Source: Thereva unica (lineage: Eukaryota; Arthropoda; Insecta; Diptera; Therevidae). Taken from it: DNA of 64,000 nucleotides. A model generated the notes under the pieces. That model made no database searches. It had not been told where the DNA came from and saw nothing but the letters and a program-made list of their open reading frames with translations. Both the position numbers and the translations under genes were made by a program. The DNA is taken from assembly GCA_949987705.1 (NCBI GenBank), contig OX465282.1, positions 129,104,310 to 129,168,309 on the forward strand, in the 5' to 3' direction. Positions 34,240-45,369 of this stretch are shown here, in pieces (position 1 is the first letter of the stretch; each line of letters starts with the position of its first letter).

Positions 34240-34445
34240 TCCTACGTTGTTCTAGGTCTTCTGACTCGACGGGATCCTTGCGGATTCCATTCAAGAGCCT
34301 GTTTGGCTAGATTCTCGTTTTTTCGTCGCAAGATGTGGCCAATCCAATTCTATTTCCTTCGCCTGATTTGGTGCTTTCTTGGCCGACACGACGCCATAGT
34401 TCCTCATTTGAAATTCTATCTTGCTAGCGGATTTTTAGGATAGGT
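34240..34445 (-). pseudogene. RTE LINE 3' fragment
   Basis: The minus strand reads HQIRRRK and NWIGHILRRKNENLAKQALE, followed by WNPQGSRRVRRPRTT. This is the same segment as 9415-9560 of the plus-strand copy. Both nucleotide and amino acid levels match well, so the two copies descend from close relatives. Confidence 0.85.
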
Positions 34446-34649
34446 AACAAATTTGGTGTTGGTGTAAGAATTGAAATAGTGTGGATTGGTTAACAATTTA
34501 AAATTGAAGTTTGCTGACTGTTGGAATGGCTGGGGTCAGTGGTATTAATAGTGCAGTCTAGGAGGATATGGTTATAATGCGGTTTTCGGTATATGGTCGG
34601 TCTTAGATCTGGTCACAACACCACACTGGTGTAGGAAATGCTGCCGGGA

Positions 34650-34935
34650 ACAGCGTTGGATCATACACCTCGCCACTGGTCCGGGAAACACTCCTTAGGA
34701 ATTCGGTCGGATTGTCTGTGGCCTAACCGTGCTGGATCATACACCTTGGCACGGTCTAGAAATCGCTACTTCGGCACATTGTCGGATCAGACACCAAGAC
34801 AAGGCCTAGGCAGTATTCCTCAGGTAATGTATGTAATGTGTATAGTGTAACCCTGCCGGATCATACACCATGACACGGCATAGGAATCACTGCTTCGGCA
34901 CATTGTCGGATCATACACCACGGCACGGTCTAGGA
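34650..34935. repeat. Minisatellite, about 52-bp unit
   Basis: Five degenerate units sharing GGATCATACACC, then GGCACGGTCTAGG, then CTTCGGCACATTG. Starts near 34666, 34730, 34782, 34857 and 34908. One unit carries an extra insertion. Confidence 0.85.
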
Positions 34936-34979
34936 ACGGAGAAGGTGACTTCTCCGGAACGAGCCTGGTGAAAGGCTAA

Positions 34980-35447
34980 CTGCCGGGGCCCAATGAAACC
35001 GTCAACGTGATTTTCCATATAAATTATTGTTGCTTTTGATGGTGACGGTGACTTGGATTTAATTTTAATTTTGCTGGTCTACCCCTCCACAAGCAAAAGC
35101 GCTCTCATTTTTTCGCTCATTTTTTTGATTTGACTGCCATCTGTTAAAAAAAGTAAACCCTAATTAAACAAGAAAGCTTTTACATTTATGTTGGTGCTAT
35201 AAACCCGCCCACAATTTTCTTGAACAGAAAGTGCGGAAAAATGTACTCGAAGAAGAAGAAGATATTACTTTTATATAATTTATTTTGAAACAAATACAAA
35301 ATAATCAAACAGTTATTAATTCAATCACAAGTAGACAATGACATTTGTCAAGCAAAAGCTACTTTGACGGTGACGGTTTCATTGGGCGAGCTCTCACCGA
35401 CAGTGGTAGGGGAAAATCACGTTGACGGAATCATTGGGCCCCGGCAG
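34980..35447. mobile_element. 468-bp TIR element with TAA duplication
   Basis: Begins CTGCCGGGGCCCAATGAAAC and ends with the near-inverse. TAA flanks it on both sides (34977-34979 and 35448-35450). TIR similarity extends about 35 bp, to GTCAACGTGATTTTCC. No coding capacity. PIF/Harbinger-type by target size. Confidence 0.87.
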
Positions 35448-35476
35448 TAATGGTGGCCTGGTGAAGTGGTTTATTT

Positions 35477-35633
35477 TAAGGCCCCCATACACGGTCAAAT
35501 TGGCTGTACAACCAGATTTTCATCAAACCTATAAGCGCAATGTATTTTGATCGGCCGACCGGCCCACAATCGATAGTTTTGGTTGTACAACCGCACTTCG
35601 CTGTACAACCAATTGGACCGTGTATGGGGGCCT
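35477..35633. mobile_element. 157-bp MITE with TTA duplication
   Basis: Begins AGGCCCCCATACACGGTC and ends with its inverse, flanked by TTA (35474-35476, 35634-35636). GGTTGTACAACC blocks repeat inside. The terminal AGGC resembles the MITE at 13694. Confidence 0.92.
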
Positions 35634-35639
35634 TTATAG

Positions 35640-38340
35640 CTAGAAAGCTCGTCGGGGTAGAAAGCTTTAAAGCTTCGAAATGAAGCTTTCAAAGGAGAAT
35701 CGCCCAGCCTGCTGGGTAAATATTTATTTTCCTAAAGCTTTGTTAGGAGAGGGATTATTAGTAACGAATTGTGGTTCGTTACAGTAGGCTGCATAAGACG
35801 ATTCTTTATACCCATAAACACGGCTACAGACTTGCAACTCGTTGACAACTAGGTCTAACTGGTTGAGAGCCTAAGTTGATCGTCAGTAGGCTTAAGGTGC
35901 TTGGCTATACCCTTGCTATATCAAATCTCTGTTGCTACATTACAAATTGCTACATTATGGCAACTGTATGGCAATTGTACAGAGTACAATTAAAAGTATT
36001 GATTTGCAAAAAAAAAAACTTTTCAACAGTCTAATTTGGTCCTGTGACCTATTTGGACCTAGCAAAACTGTACGAACTGACACCACCATGGCTAAACTTT
36101 TAAAATGGACCATGAAGGAACCATATACCGAATCTAAAGCTTTCACATTATCAACACTTAAGCCGAAATTGAGGTGTTAAAACCCTTTACAAGTATCTGA
36201 CACCGAGATTACCTTAAAAGGCAGCACTCAGTTCTACATCCAAGTACCTTTCAGGAGCACAGGCATGTTTTGGCCCCCCATTTGCAAAATCAATTTTGTA
36301 CCTAGAGATTATCAACAACGAGGAAAGGGTTCAAATGGCACCGACAGCCTCCTTTTAAAACAGCTTAACAACAAGGAATTGTCGACACCTTGCAGCCGCA
36401 GGACGAACCAATTTGCACGCCTAAACCGTTTATGGATGCGGCACACGCAATTTCCTTTCATCAGCCGTCTTTCACCGGGAATTACGACTCCTGTCGGGGA
36501 GAGGATTCGTAAAAGTTTATCGGTATAATTGTTGTGTAATTGCTGGCAATAACGGTTCCATTTATTTATCCAAGGAGCTTGCCTCTCTCTCTGGATTTCG
36601 TGGCATCCATTTTTGCGAATAACGTTGCTCTTGTTCATCCTGTAGCAGGGTGGCGGCAGCTTCTCCCTAATTCATGTACCTTGAAGGAGTACAAGGACTC
36701 GGTTCTTTCAATTTCCTCGCCAAATTGTAGCGTACTAGATGAACGTTAAGAAGTGAATATTTCAAGATAACGCGACACTGAGAACATTTTCCGGAAGAAT
36801 TACGTAATTGAAAGTAGTAGTTGCTCGGGTAATTGCTTGGGACAGTGGGGATTAATGCTCCTGAACGGGAAGCACGGGATTAAGACAAGAAATGGAGTTT
36901 CGCAATTCATTACTTTAAAATCCACTGCCTTTTGGCTTTTATTGCTTTGATAAGGTTACGGTAATGGGACACGCATGTGCTTAAGATAGCGCTGAAATAT
37001 GCTTGCCTTAAATTCAGGACCCTTTGAGTACAAGTAATTAACTTATTCCTGGGGCATAAACTGCCTGCCGGGGGTGTCGTAATCTCTGGAAATTATTTCG
37101 ATATTTTATACTAGGACCTTGATATCCTGGGGGCAAGTGTTAAATTAAGATAATCTACCGAGAGCGGCTGGGATGTACCTGATATCAAACAGGGCGCACA
37201 GCCTTTTAACAAACGAGATATGCGTCATTTAATTTGAGGGAAATTAGCCTTAAATTACTGATAAAAGGGTTTCTTTTATTAGGGAAAATTTTACCGAGTT
37301 ATAAAACTAAAATATTCGCCGAGAACTGGGAGGAAATTTTATTTCCCCTGGCGAAGAACGAATAAAAAGATCATTTTAGCTAATTAGTAACTACACAGGA
37401 TAACATTTGGATAATAGCGGATAACATTTTGTGAGGCTGGAACTGTCGCTGGATAAAATATTGTAGCTGTTTTTACAATCTTGGGGAAATATGTCTGTTG
37501 TAGTAAATTTTGGGATAAAATATACAAGACAGGTTGGAAGGTGTTTTCGTAAAAAGTTATACCTCGTGGATGCCAGACAATCGTTGTATACCAAACACAG
37601 GTGGCGCCTGCATCTAATATAAATTGCTTGCCCTTAACAGTATGAGACATTGGTGGTAGAATATTTTGAATTATGCATTGCGATTATTATTTTAAACATT
37701 TAATAAAAGTTTTAAATCCGAGAGAAAAGTAATGGTTCATAAATAAAACGTATGCTATAAAGGCATTTTCGTCGTGTGGGCTGATGCAAAATCTTGTGAG
37801 GCCAGCTGCAGGTACTTCTTTGAGGCAAGGCTCATTTAAGTTCGCAAGAACTTCTCGATGTAGTACAAGTTGGCTCATTCTCTAACCTTTCTAGGGGTTT
37901 GTATTAGTTTAGTGGCTAGTTAGCGCTAATTCCCGATAATTTGTCCCAAGCAACACAGCACCTATAAGAACAGTTTGGAACGAAAGCAAAGCCCGCTGAT
38001 TGACTTATTAGTTTTTTCCTTAGCAACTGACGGGGATTCGTGTTTTCTTAGTAAGAACACCAAATCGGTCGCTCTTTGTGTCATCACAGCTATACCCGTC
38101 GGAATGCATTTATTCATACCTCATTCTATCGAGTCTATGAAGCGTAGGCAAAATAGTTATTTTAATCGGAAATGTATCAATGCGGACAAAGAATGTGACT
38201 ATAGGATTACATTCTTTCTCCGAAAGGGGAGCTTCAGCATAAGAAAACAATAAGAAACTGCTGCAAGTTCTTCCTGATGGAAAGTTAAAAAATCGCTTGA
38301 TGACATATTGAGCTGTTCTAGGCATTCTTGATTTAGGAGC
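35640..38340. other. Long stretch without firm genes
   Basis: About 2.7 kb. The minus-strand ORF 37748-37878 ends, reading leftwards, in ENAFIAY directly before a GT that could be a splice donor, so it could be a small exon. No other exon was found. The rest holds short ORFs without domains. Confidence 0.4.
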
Positions 38341-38350
38341 AGATTAACCT

Positions 38351-38629
38351 TCATTGTGGTTCTGTTGTTTTGCTACATTTTGATAAACTCCCAGTTATCG
38401 GTTTTAATCTGGGATTGACGGTTTTTAGCATCGTGACAATTTTTTCCGGTTCCGATGTAGCCACTGGGATCCATGCTTTGACCCTAAGACCTGACGAAAT
38501 GCCGCATGCGTCCACTGCTTTGAGGCAGGCGCCGGAGTAAGTCTCCCCGACTCTAGCTACGGCAGTTTTGAACAGCTTTGCGGATCTAGTGTTGTCGCAG
38601 GCCATTTGCTTAGAACCATCCAGCACCAA
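38351..38629 (-). pseudogene. LINE ORF1-like fragment (DUF4780 type)
   Basis: A 92-codon frame, DNTRSAKLFKTAVARVGETY followed by LKAVDACGISSGLRVKAWIP and SEPEKIVTMLKTVNPRL. It matches the pattern of the DUF4780 domain found in ORF1-like proteins of insect non-LTR elements, where it is presumed to bind RNA. It lies 3' of RT debris on the same strand, the reverse of normal ORF1-ORF2 order, so it probably belongs to a different copy. Confidence 0.65.
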
Positions 38630-39039
38630 GGCACAAAGAGGTAGGTCCAGGGTTATACCTCAGGCCCTCCATGGCAACTTTAGGGAGGGCGACTTGCAGC
38701 CACCGCCATAGATGCTTGGGGATGTTCCCATTCTCGTCGTTTAACGGGTATCACTTTGATTCCGCTTTCTGGAACTGGACTGTGGGTGCTTGCATCCTCC
38801 ACAGGGTATTGGCGTTTAAAAGATTTTTTACCCTTGTAAAGCTATGGGGTGAAATTAGGAATGAACTGCATCGCCCAAGCAATGTCATCCTGGATTTTGT
38901 TGGCCTCCGAAACCAGGTCTTCCCACCTGGTAGGTGGCCAAAAGAGGAAGTATTCTGCTGGCCAGGTGGCGTTCTTGGTAGCCTGCCTTTGTCGAGTCTG
39001 ATCTTTTAGATCTTTGGCCCTTCCACAGACCATTTGCTC

Positions 39040-40110
39040 CACGGATCCGCCGCAGCGGCCGTGCCCGCAGGTGTACCAGGAGCAGCGACAGTCGTTAATG
39101 AAGATTAGGAAAAGTGCGGGTGATACAATTGACCCCTGGGGAACCTCAGCTGAAATGGTGTGATGGTTGGTTTCGAGCCATCCAATACTACCCTGATTGA
39201 ACGGTTTGAAAGAAAGCTCTTAATCTAGTTGCTTTAGAACTAAGTTTATACCGAACGCTTGGAGTTTGGTCAACAGAGCAGGGTGCCATACTCTGTCAAA
39301 ATCCTTTGAGATATCTAGAGCAAGCAGACGAGGCTTACCAAAGCTGTAAATGCTTTGGTTGATACGCTCGGTTAAACACACAAACAGATCTCCATTAGAC
39401 GTTTTGGTCTAAAGCCGTATTGCCTGTAGTGTATAGTTTGGTTGAATTCTAGATATTTCATCAGCTTTCTAGTGATTGTCTCCATGATTTTAGAGAGAAC
39501 AGAAGAAATTGCTATATGGCGGTGGTTTAAGGGGTCGCTGGCTTGACCTTTTTTGGAATGGGATGAACATGACCCAGTTTCGAAGAGTCTGGATATACTC
39601 TGGAGAGAGAGCAAAAAGTTTGCGCTAGGGTTTAGCCAAAGGAAGAACAATTTTTAAGTACCAGGATCAGTGGAGTTGTCGATCTCTTTGAGACACGTGA
39701 ATACCTCGCGAGTCCTCAAGTGAGCCCCGTCCATTGAGATGCTAATACGTCGGCCTTAGGGTTGCTTTCTGTTACCACCTCCTTGTTGTGAATGAAAGGA
39801 GGAGTTGAGAAGAAAATAAAATTCATCTTGATGGAAGTTACCAAGTCCCGTAGAGCATTTCACAATTTGATGTAAGTTGTTGAGACTCGAATCCAAAGAG
39901 AGAATTAGAGAACATACTACTGTACACCTTCTGAAACGCCACGTCATTCCTAATATATGGCTAATCGCCTATGGGCGGAAAAGCTGTGCACTAAACTGAA
40001 ATCGATTCAAGATCTGGTAACACTTGGGTTTCACTCAGTGTGAGAATATCAGGGGCATGGAGTTGCAGAATTGGGGGAGAGCTTGGGGGCCTTTCGAAGG
40101 GGTGCCTTCG
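39040..40110 (-). pseudogene. Jockey-like LINE with endonuclease and RT pieces
   Basis: From the 5' side (right): PDILTLSETQVLPDLESIS, with the SET/ETQ catalytic box of the endonuclease, and RNDVAFQKVYS. A large deletion follows, then the endonuclease-RT linker and RT: HVHPIPKKGQASDPLNHRHI, SSVLSKIMETITRKLMKYLE and RQYGFRPKRL. LDISKDFDRVWHPALLTKLQ contains the first catalytic Asp of RT motif A. Then come VPQGSIVSPALFLIFIND, with one frame shift within it, and loss of similarity before the YADD box. Many stops. Not active. Confidence 0.8.
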
Positions 40111-40114
40111 CTTG

Positions 40115-41290
40115 GTTTGGTTGGGCTCAGGGATGCCATAGCCGTATTTGCAGGGGGATGTGGTCCTCCCGGTTATCGTTTAAGGGAACGCCAGGTATTC
40201 GGGGCACACCATTGACGACAAAGCTATTTTTATAAAACTGGGTCCCCAGCCAACTTGATCACCGGCACGGTACGCATTTCAGCTTGATCGTAACCCGAGG
40301 ACTTAGAGAGGAACGAAAGGTTTGAGAAAACGACTGTCTGCTGCGTTCGAGAACGCATTGCCCAGGGTGAACCAGGTTGATGGACATATCACGAATACGT
40401 GGAGATCGTCGTTATCTCACACTTCCTAGGGTGATTACTTTATTCTCAGCGAAACTTAAGGAAATATTTTTCTATTCTGTTTTCCTATTTACAGGGCGTT
40501 GCTAAAAACTAGTGCGGCATAATTAAATCGTGTTTAACGCTGTACTTGCTTTGACTAGTATTAAACTCACTCACATTACAACCAACTCATAAATTCAATA
40601 AAAAGTTCCAAGTTCATTGAACTATAAAAATTATTCAGGAGACACACCATAACTTAATCACTCAAGTAAAACCATATAATTACCTTGAAGATAACCCAAA
40701 GTGCACGAACTACCTCTACCCTACCTGGATACGTCAGAAGTGACGTTTTTAATTATGGCGTAACATAACTGTCAACTTAACGTAATTGAAATTCCTTGAA
40801 TCGTTTTTTACACTTTAAATGCGAAGAAAAAAATTGTTGCGGCTCCTTCCAATTATAGTCGTCGTCATACACACAATTGCTACTGTATAATGTCCTTGTC
40901 AGAATGTATAAACCAAACCCCTATAAATTGGTGAATTCAATACGCTTAAAAGGCACGATATCACCCACATAGCCAGCCATGATAATGTGAATGCCCGTAA
41001 AGGAAAATTGTCGGTTTGAAAAATACAGTATTACACACAAATGCAAACAGACCATACACGCAATTTTTTGCTAGTCCTTGGCTAAGTGTCCTGTACACAC
41101 CTGTTGGGAGCACCCTCGTCAGGAACAGATATACAATATGGCGCGAATCGAGAGACAATAAAAGGACACAGTCACGTTATTTATGGCATAATAGCGGGTG
41201 TACAAAGGTACTGTGCCATAACTGCAGGAAAAGGACCCTGTGTCCTTTATGCTGCGGCAATAGTGTGTTTATCGAGTTGTTGACGCCAAC
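40115..41290. other. Unassigned stretch upstream of the 41.4 kb gene start
   Basis: The promoter of the gene at 41432 should lie here. I cannot identify a TATA or initiator with confidence. An inverted repeat (AAAGGACACAG near 41160 and CTGTGTCCTTTA near 41238) brackets about 90 bp. Confidence 0.45.
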
Positions 41291-41401
41291 ATGGCCTATT
41301 CCTCCTTGCTGGCTGGACGTGAAGCTGTTCGCGAAAAACTTTTAATGAATAAAAAAACGGGAGTGAAAAATTTTTGTTTTAAATTATTTAAGTGGTGTTA
41401 A
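41291..41401 (+). CDS. Upstream ORF in the leader of the 41.4 kb gene
   Basis: 36 codons in a good start context (GCCAACATGG), ending TAA at 41399-41401, 30 bases before the main ATG and in a different frame. The first part (MAYSSLLAGREAVREKLL) is amphipathic in appearance and less AT-rich than what follows. It could be a regulatory uORF or simply chance. No family recognised. Confidence 0.35.
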   Translation: MAYSSLLAGREAVREKLLMNKKTGVKNFCFKLFKWC

Positions 41402-41431
41402 AAGCGTGCGGCTTTTTGTGAAATAGTAGCC

Positions 41432-41563
41432 ATGGGGGACCAAGCAACTAGTGGTGAGAAAAAACGCGTAAAGCCTGGAATACTCAGATTGGATATTTCG
41501 AAGCCTCGACGTTCATCAGGTGGTTCTGTGGAGTTTCGTCCTCAAGTGGAACTGCTGGGGGAG
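41432..41563 (+). CDS. First coding exon of a host gene
   Basis: Starts at an ATG in a strong context (GTAGCCATGG) and runs 44 codons to a consensus splice donor (GAG followed by GTAATA at 41564), phase 0. The peptide begins MGDQATSGEKKRVKPGILRL and continues DISKPRRSSGGSVEFR. It is basic, Ser-rich and probably disordered, typical of the N-terminus of a cytoplasmic or signalling protein. I cannot name the family. Composition differs from the AT-rich flanks. The intron extends far downstream and contains the MULE-like element. One pyrimidine-rich acceptor at about 43344-43366 (TTTGCAG) is followed by only 12 sense codons in phase, so the next exon is not established. Confidence 0.6.
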
Positions 41564-42161
41564 GTAATAAATGTTTGCACCTTTTGTGCGATCAGAGAGA
41601 TTTTTTATTCATAAAAAATGTGAAATACAAGTTTTTTTACTTAACATCATAAAATTTTTAGAGTACGCCCCTGGGGTATTCATTAAACAACGTGTTTTTG
41701 TCAATAATAAATTATTGCTCAGGTGTAGCGTGTAGCTATAAAAAATCAAAGTAAACATGCAAAATCGAATTTTACGGAATAGATTTACAAATATAAATGT
41801 TTAAATTACATAAATTTCGCATGAGAGTATTTATAGCTTAAATGCAAGATATACTATATCTCTTTCATTAAAATTTAGAAAAAATGGTAATTTTCCATTC
41901 ACTGCATTATAAATTTACGTGTTTATTTGGTGTTGTCCATGGTAAATGAAGAATTTTTAACTTTTAACACTTCTCACTAATACTGAAATAATACTAAGAA
42001 GGTCCTCAGATTTTTGGTTGAGTCCGACTAAAACTCACTTTCTACAAAATAAAATTTTAAAATAAAGTGTTACATAATTTTATGATTGACCAAGTGTGTG
42101 GAGAGTGTTTTAAAAGTGGATATATATATTTTATAAAACAATCGTCAAAGAATGATAAGCC
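41564..42161 (+). other. Start of inferred intron 1
   Basis: AT-rich, no ORF of note. Begins with the donor GTAATA and runs into the MULE-like insertion. Confidence 0.5.
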
Positions 42162-42472
42162 GACGAAAATAGGTCTGTGAAGTTGGCAACACGAAATTCG
42201 AATTTTGGAAATTTTTTGTTTTCATACGTTTGTCCATCGTTTGTCCAAGTTTGTCCAGGCAAAAGTTTTTTTTGTCCAGGCACCGTTAACAAGTTACAAG
42301 CAAAAACAGTTTTTTGCAAATTTTTTCAACCACCACCCCCAACTTTGCAAAAACAAAATGTTTAACCGCATAGATCGTTTGTCCATCGTTTGTCCAAGTT
42401 TGTCCAGGCAACATTTTTTTTTGTCCAGGCACCGTTAACAATTTATAAGCAAAAAATATATTTGCCGGGCAC

Positions 42473-42652
42473 AGATTCGTTTGCCCATGCCAGAATTCGT
42501 TTGTCCATGGACAGAATTCGTTTGTCCAAGCCGGAATCGATTGTACAAGCCGGAATTCGTTTGTCCAGGCTCAGATTCGTTTCTCCATGCCAGAATTCGT
42601 TTGTCCATGGACAGAAATCGTTTGTCCATGCCAGAATTCGTTTTTGCAGGCA
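42473..42652. repeat. Left array of ~20-bp GAATTCGTTTGTCCA units
   Basis: Eight to nine units of GAATTCGTTTGTCC plus AWGCCR-type spacers. They produce long ORFs in several frames that are not genes. Confidence 0.88.
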
Positions 42653-42914
42653 CTGGCTGCGTTCGGAAACGTCATTTGCAGAGCAGTAGACGATAGTCAT
42701 TCGTTCGGTATTGCAATTGATGATAATTAAGAGTTCGGAAATGCAAATTGACTATTGCCAAACGTACGGCAATGCACATTCGCACTGCCATCTTGCAATC
42801 ATTTTAATGTCAGGTGGTCGAAATCATCAAATTCGCAGTAAAACTAGTCACTTCTGCAAACGGCATCAGTCATTTTTGCAGCCGACGCGACGATACCGAA
42901 AGCAGCTACAGTTT

Positions 42915-43072
42915 CGGACAACCAACTTGTGCCTGGACAATCGAATTCAGGCATGGACAATCGAATTCCGGCTTGGACAAACGTTTTCTTTCCATGAACA
43001 AACGAATTCAGGCTTGGACAAACGAATCTGTGCCTGGACAAACGAATTCAGGCATGGGCAAACGAATCTGTG
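42915..43072. repeat. Right array of the same units, inverted
   Basis: About seven units of TGGACAAACGAATTC, the inverse of the left array. Confidence 0.88.
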
Positions 43073-43227
43073 CCTGGCAAATATATTTTTTGCTTATAAA
43101 TTGTTAACGGTACCTGGAAAAAAAATTGGGTTTGGACAAACTTGGACAAACGATGGACAAACGTATGAAAAAAAAAATTTCCAAAATTCGCATTTCGTGT
43201 TGCCAACTTCACAGACCTGACGAAAAT

Positions 43228-44997
43228 TACATCTAATTTTATTTCGAATTAATTTTATTTATCTATTTATAAAGCGTGTCCAAAACACTCTTTTAAACAC
43301 TCTCCTCAAGTTGAAACACTTTTCCCAACGATGCTCTAACTTCCTCAACCCTCCCAAATTTGCAGTTGTCGTCTTCCGTGCGTGATGACCTCCTCGTACA
43401 ATGAAAATCTCTGTCTTCGTAGTCAAACTTTAAGCTTAAGAAAACGGAAAAGGATGCCGGGGTAAGATCTAGTGAATTTGATGTTGTCTACTAATTTGAA
43501 GTGCAATTGATCCTTTGCTGATCGTTGAAGCGTGAAAACGTGTTCCCTTAAGCCCTCTCCCACCTATACCCTTCAAACTGAGCAATCATGCAGGAAATTG
43601 TTTCATGTTACATCGTGTAAAATGATTATAAGACGAGTGCTAGACATAATCAAGCGGGAAATAAATCAAGCGCTGCCAAAAGAAGAAGGAATGTAGCGCT
43701 TCCAATTCATATGTTATGGAAGCTTTCTGGAAGCACGCACTCTACTTTTCTGCTTTATTTTTCTCAAGGTTTCTATTAATCTTCTTATTTGGGAAATTCG
43801 CGCGTCAGTTGTGAAGTACTATTTCTGGTGAAAACAATATGTGAAATTTTATTATTGAAGGAGTGCTGTGGTATAATTATTTTAATAAATGTACTTCAGC
43901 TATTTGTGCAAAAATTAATTATTGAAACTGAAAAATGATTGGATTTCAACAAGATAGCGATAATATTGATACTAAGGGGTCACGAAAGTTTCAGGAGCTT
44001 CCCAAGCGCTTCAACTTCCCAGCTTCGAGTACGCTTTTTCAACAACAATATGATAACATCCCTGTGTTAAAAGGCAAGGAATTGGGATATAAATAAGAAG
44101 CGCGTTGGCATTCCTTTTCAGCGCTTCAGAACCTGTAGAAAAGCGCTTCAATTCCCTGGGAAACTCGACGTGCACACACACACATACATTGCGGGACACT
44201 TGATTACCCTCGCTTGAAATTTTGATCTGAATCGTACTGCATTGGTAAAATTTCCCGAAAACCATCTCCATTATATTTTTTACCTCTTTTTATATCGTTC
44301 CTAATTAGCAAGAAAAAAACTTGAAACGAGAATGATTGGAAAACCCGTTCTTCGAATTTACTCCTTTTTGCAATCCGACACTTTATTACCTTCTCCTAGG
44401 AAAATATACAGGGTTTCCCGTCCTGGATTGCTAACTGATTAATGTTAGACAGTTTGCAAAAAAAGATCGACAAAAACACAATAAAGGGGGGCTGTCTTCG
44501 TCCGTTTACGAGATAGGACGTTTTGAATCTTGATTTTGGGGGGAAAAAAGGCAATGAAACAACCCTTGATATCCACAAATAAGATATCTTTGTAATCTTA
44601 AAGAATGCGGCTTTCATTTCAATAATAAAAACAATAGTGCGTGTTGCGAAAAAACAGCTTTTCTCACTCTAATTCAAAAAGTAGGTTCTTAAGATCCTTT
44701 TCTGAACATTTTTACATCTACAAAAGTTTCTTAAAAAATTTGTGAGAGACTTCAAGACTCCAACTGCCTTGGTTTTTTTCTATTCCCAATTCGAAAATAA
44801 GTGATCTGTTTTTACTATTTTTAGTGTTTCAAATTTCTAAACCGATCTGTGAGCGACCCAACTACGCCGGCATATGTACGCCAATGAAAATGAAAGGCAC
44901 TATAAATCGTTACAAAAATCAGTTTGTTCCCACTTCGCACAAATCATCACAATATCAATTTTTTTAAGTCGAACTTTATTTTTTGCTCTTCATTTGT
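43228..44997. other. Unassigned stretch, probably intronic
   Basis: Short ORFs only. GAAGCGCTTC-type palindromic words recur between 43680 and 44150, and there is a short (CA)n at 44171. No repeat partner seen elsewhere in the window. Confidence 0.45.
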
Positions 44998-45365
44998 AAA
45001 AGTCTACTGCCTGATTCCCATTATCCCAGTAGCGATCTAGTCCAGCGATCGAAACCAGCGCTGGAATGCCAGTCCAGTGAGTGGATTGACAGTCTACTTT
45101 TTCAATCCAGTTGGCCCATTCCAGCTCCACTGGAATAGTGTAGACGACCAATCCAGTGGTGGAATAATCGTTGCACAGTGAATACGCATTGTTGCTTTTT
45201 GTAAACATGCATTGTTTTAGTTCCATAACACCTAACAATGATAAACCAAACTCTTACCGTGTTACCGACCGATATATTTTGAATGACTGCAATAATGTAG
45301 ACGATACGGTCCAGTCTAGGATTGGATTGGATTGACAAGCTGGATTACTGAATTGGAATAATGCG
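44998..45365. repeat. Interspersed CCAGT/GGATTG repeat, copy B
   Basis: Longer than copy A (8829-9060). The left part has many CCAGT/ACTGG words (e.g. AATCCAGTTGGCCCATTCC). The middle block with ACCAAACTCTTACCGTGTTA is shared, as is the right end with GGATTGGATTGAC and GGAATAATGCGAAC. Probably a non-autonomous DNA element with subterminal motifs in both orientations. Confidence 0.72.
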
Positions 45366-45369
45366 AACC

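Larger units (their letters stand above)
42171..43218. mobile_element. MULE-like foldback element with 9-bp target duplication
   Basis: 1048 bp with long TIRs that begin AGGTCTGTGAAGTTGGCAAC and its inverse. A perfect 9-bp direct repeat, GACGAAAAT, flanks it (42162-42170 and 43219-43227). Long TIRs plus a 9-bp duplication are the signature of Mutator-like elements. Each arm continues inward through GTTTGTCCATCGTTTGTCC, ACCGTTAACAA and AAGCAAAAAATATATTTGCC, then into an array of ~20-bp units. The left arm carries a duplicated segment (42225-42310 and 42378-42455). No transposase is present. Confidence 0.93.

Noticed and set aside
42390..42700. Overlapping ORFs in several frames near the MULE-like element
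   Set aside because: They arise from the 20-bp repeat array lacking stops, not from selection.
42473..43072. CRISPR-like array appearance
   Set aside because: Units are contiguous without unique spacers, lie in inverted arms of a transposon, and the genome is eukaryotic.
43340..43400. Second exon of the 41.4 kb gene after TTTGCAG at 43366
   Set aside because: In phase it reaches a stop after 12 codons. It could be a micro-exon using a GT at 43397, but nothing supports that.
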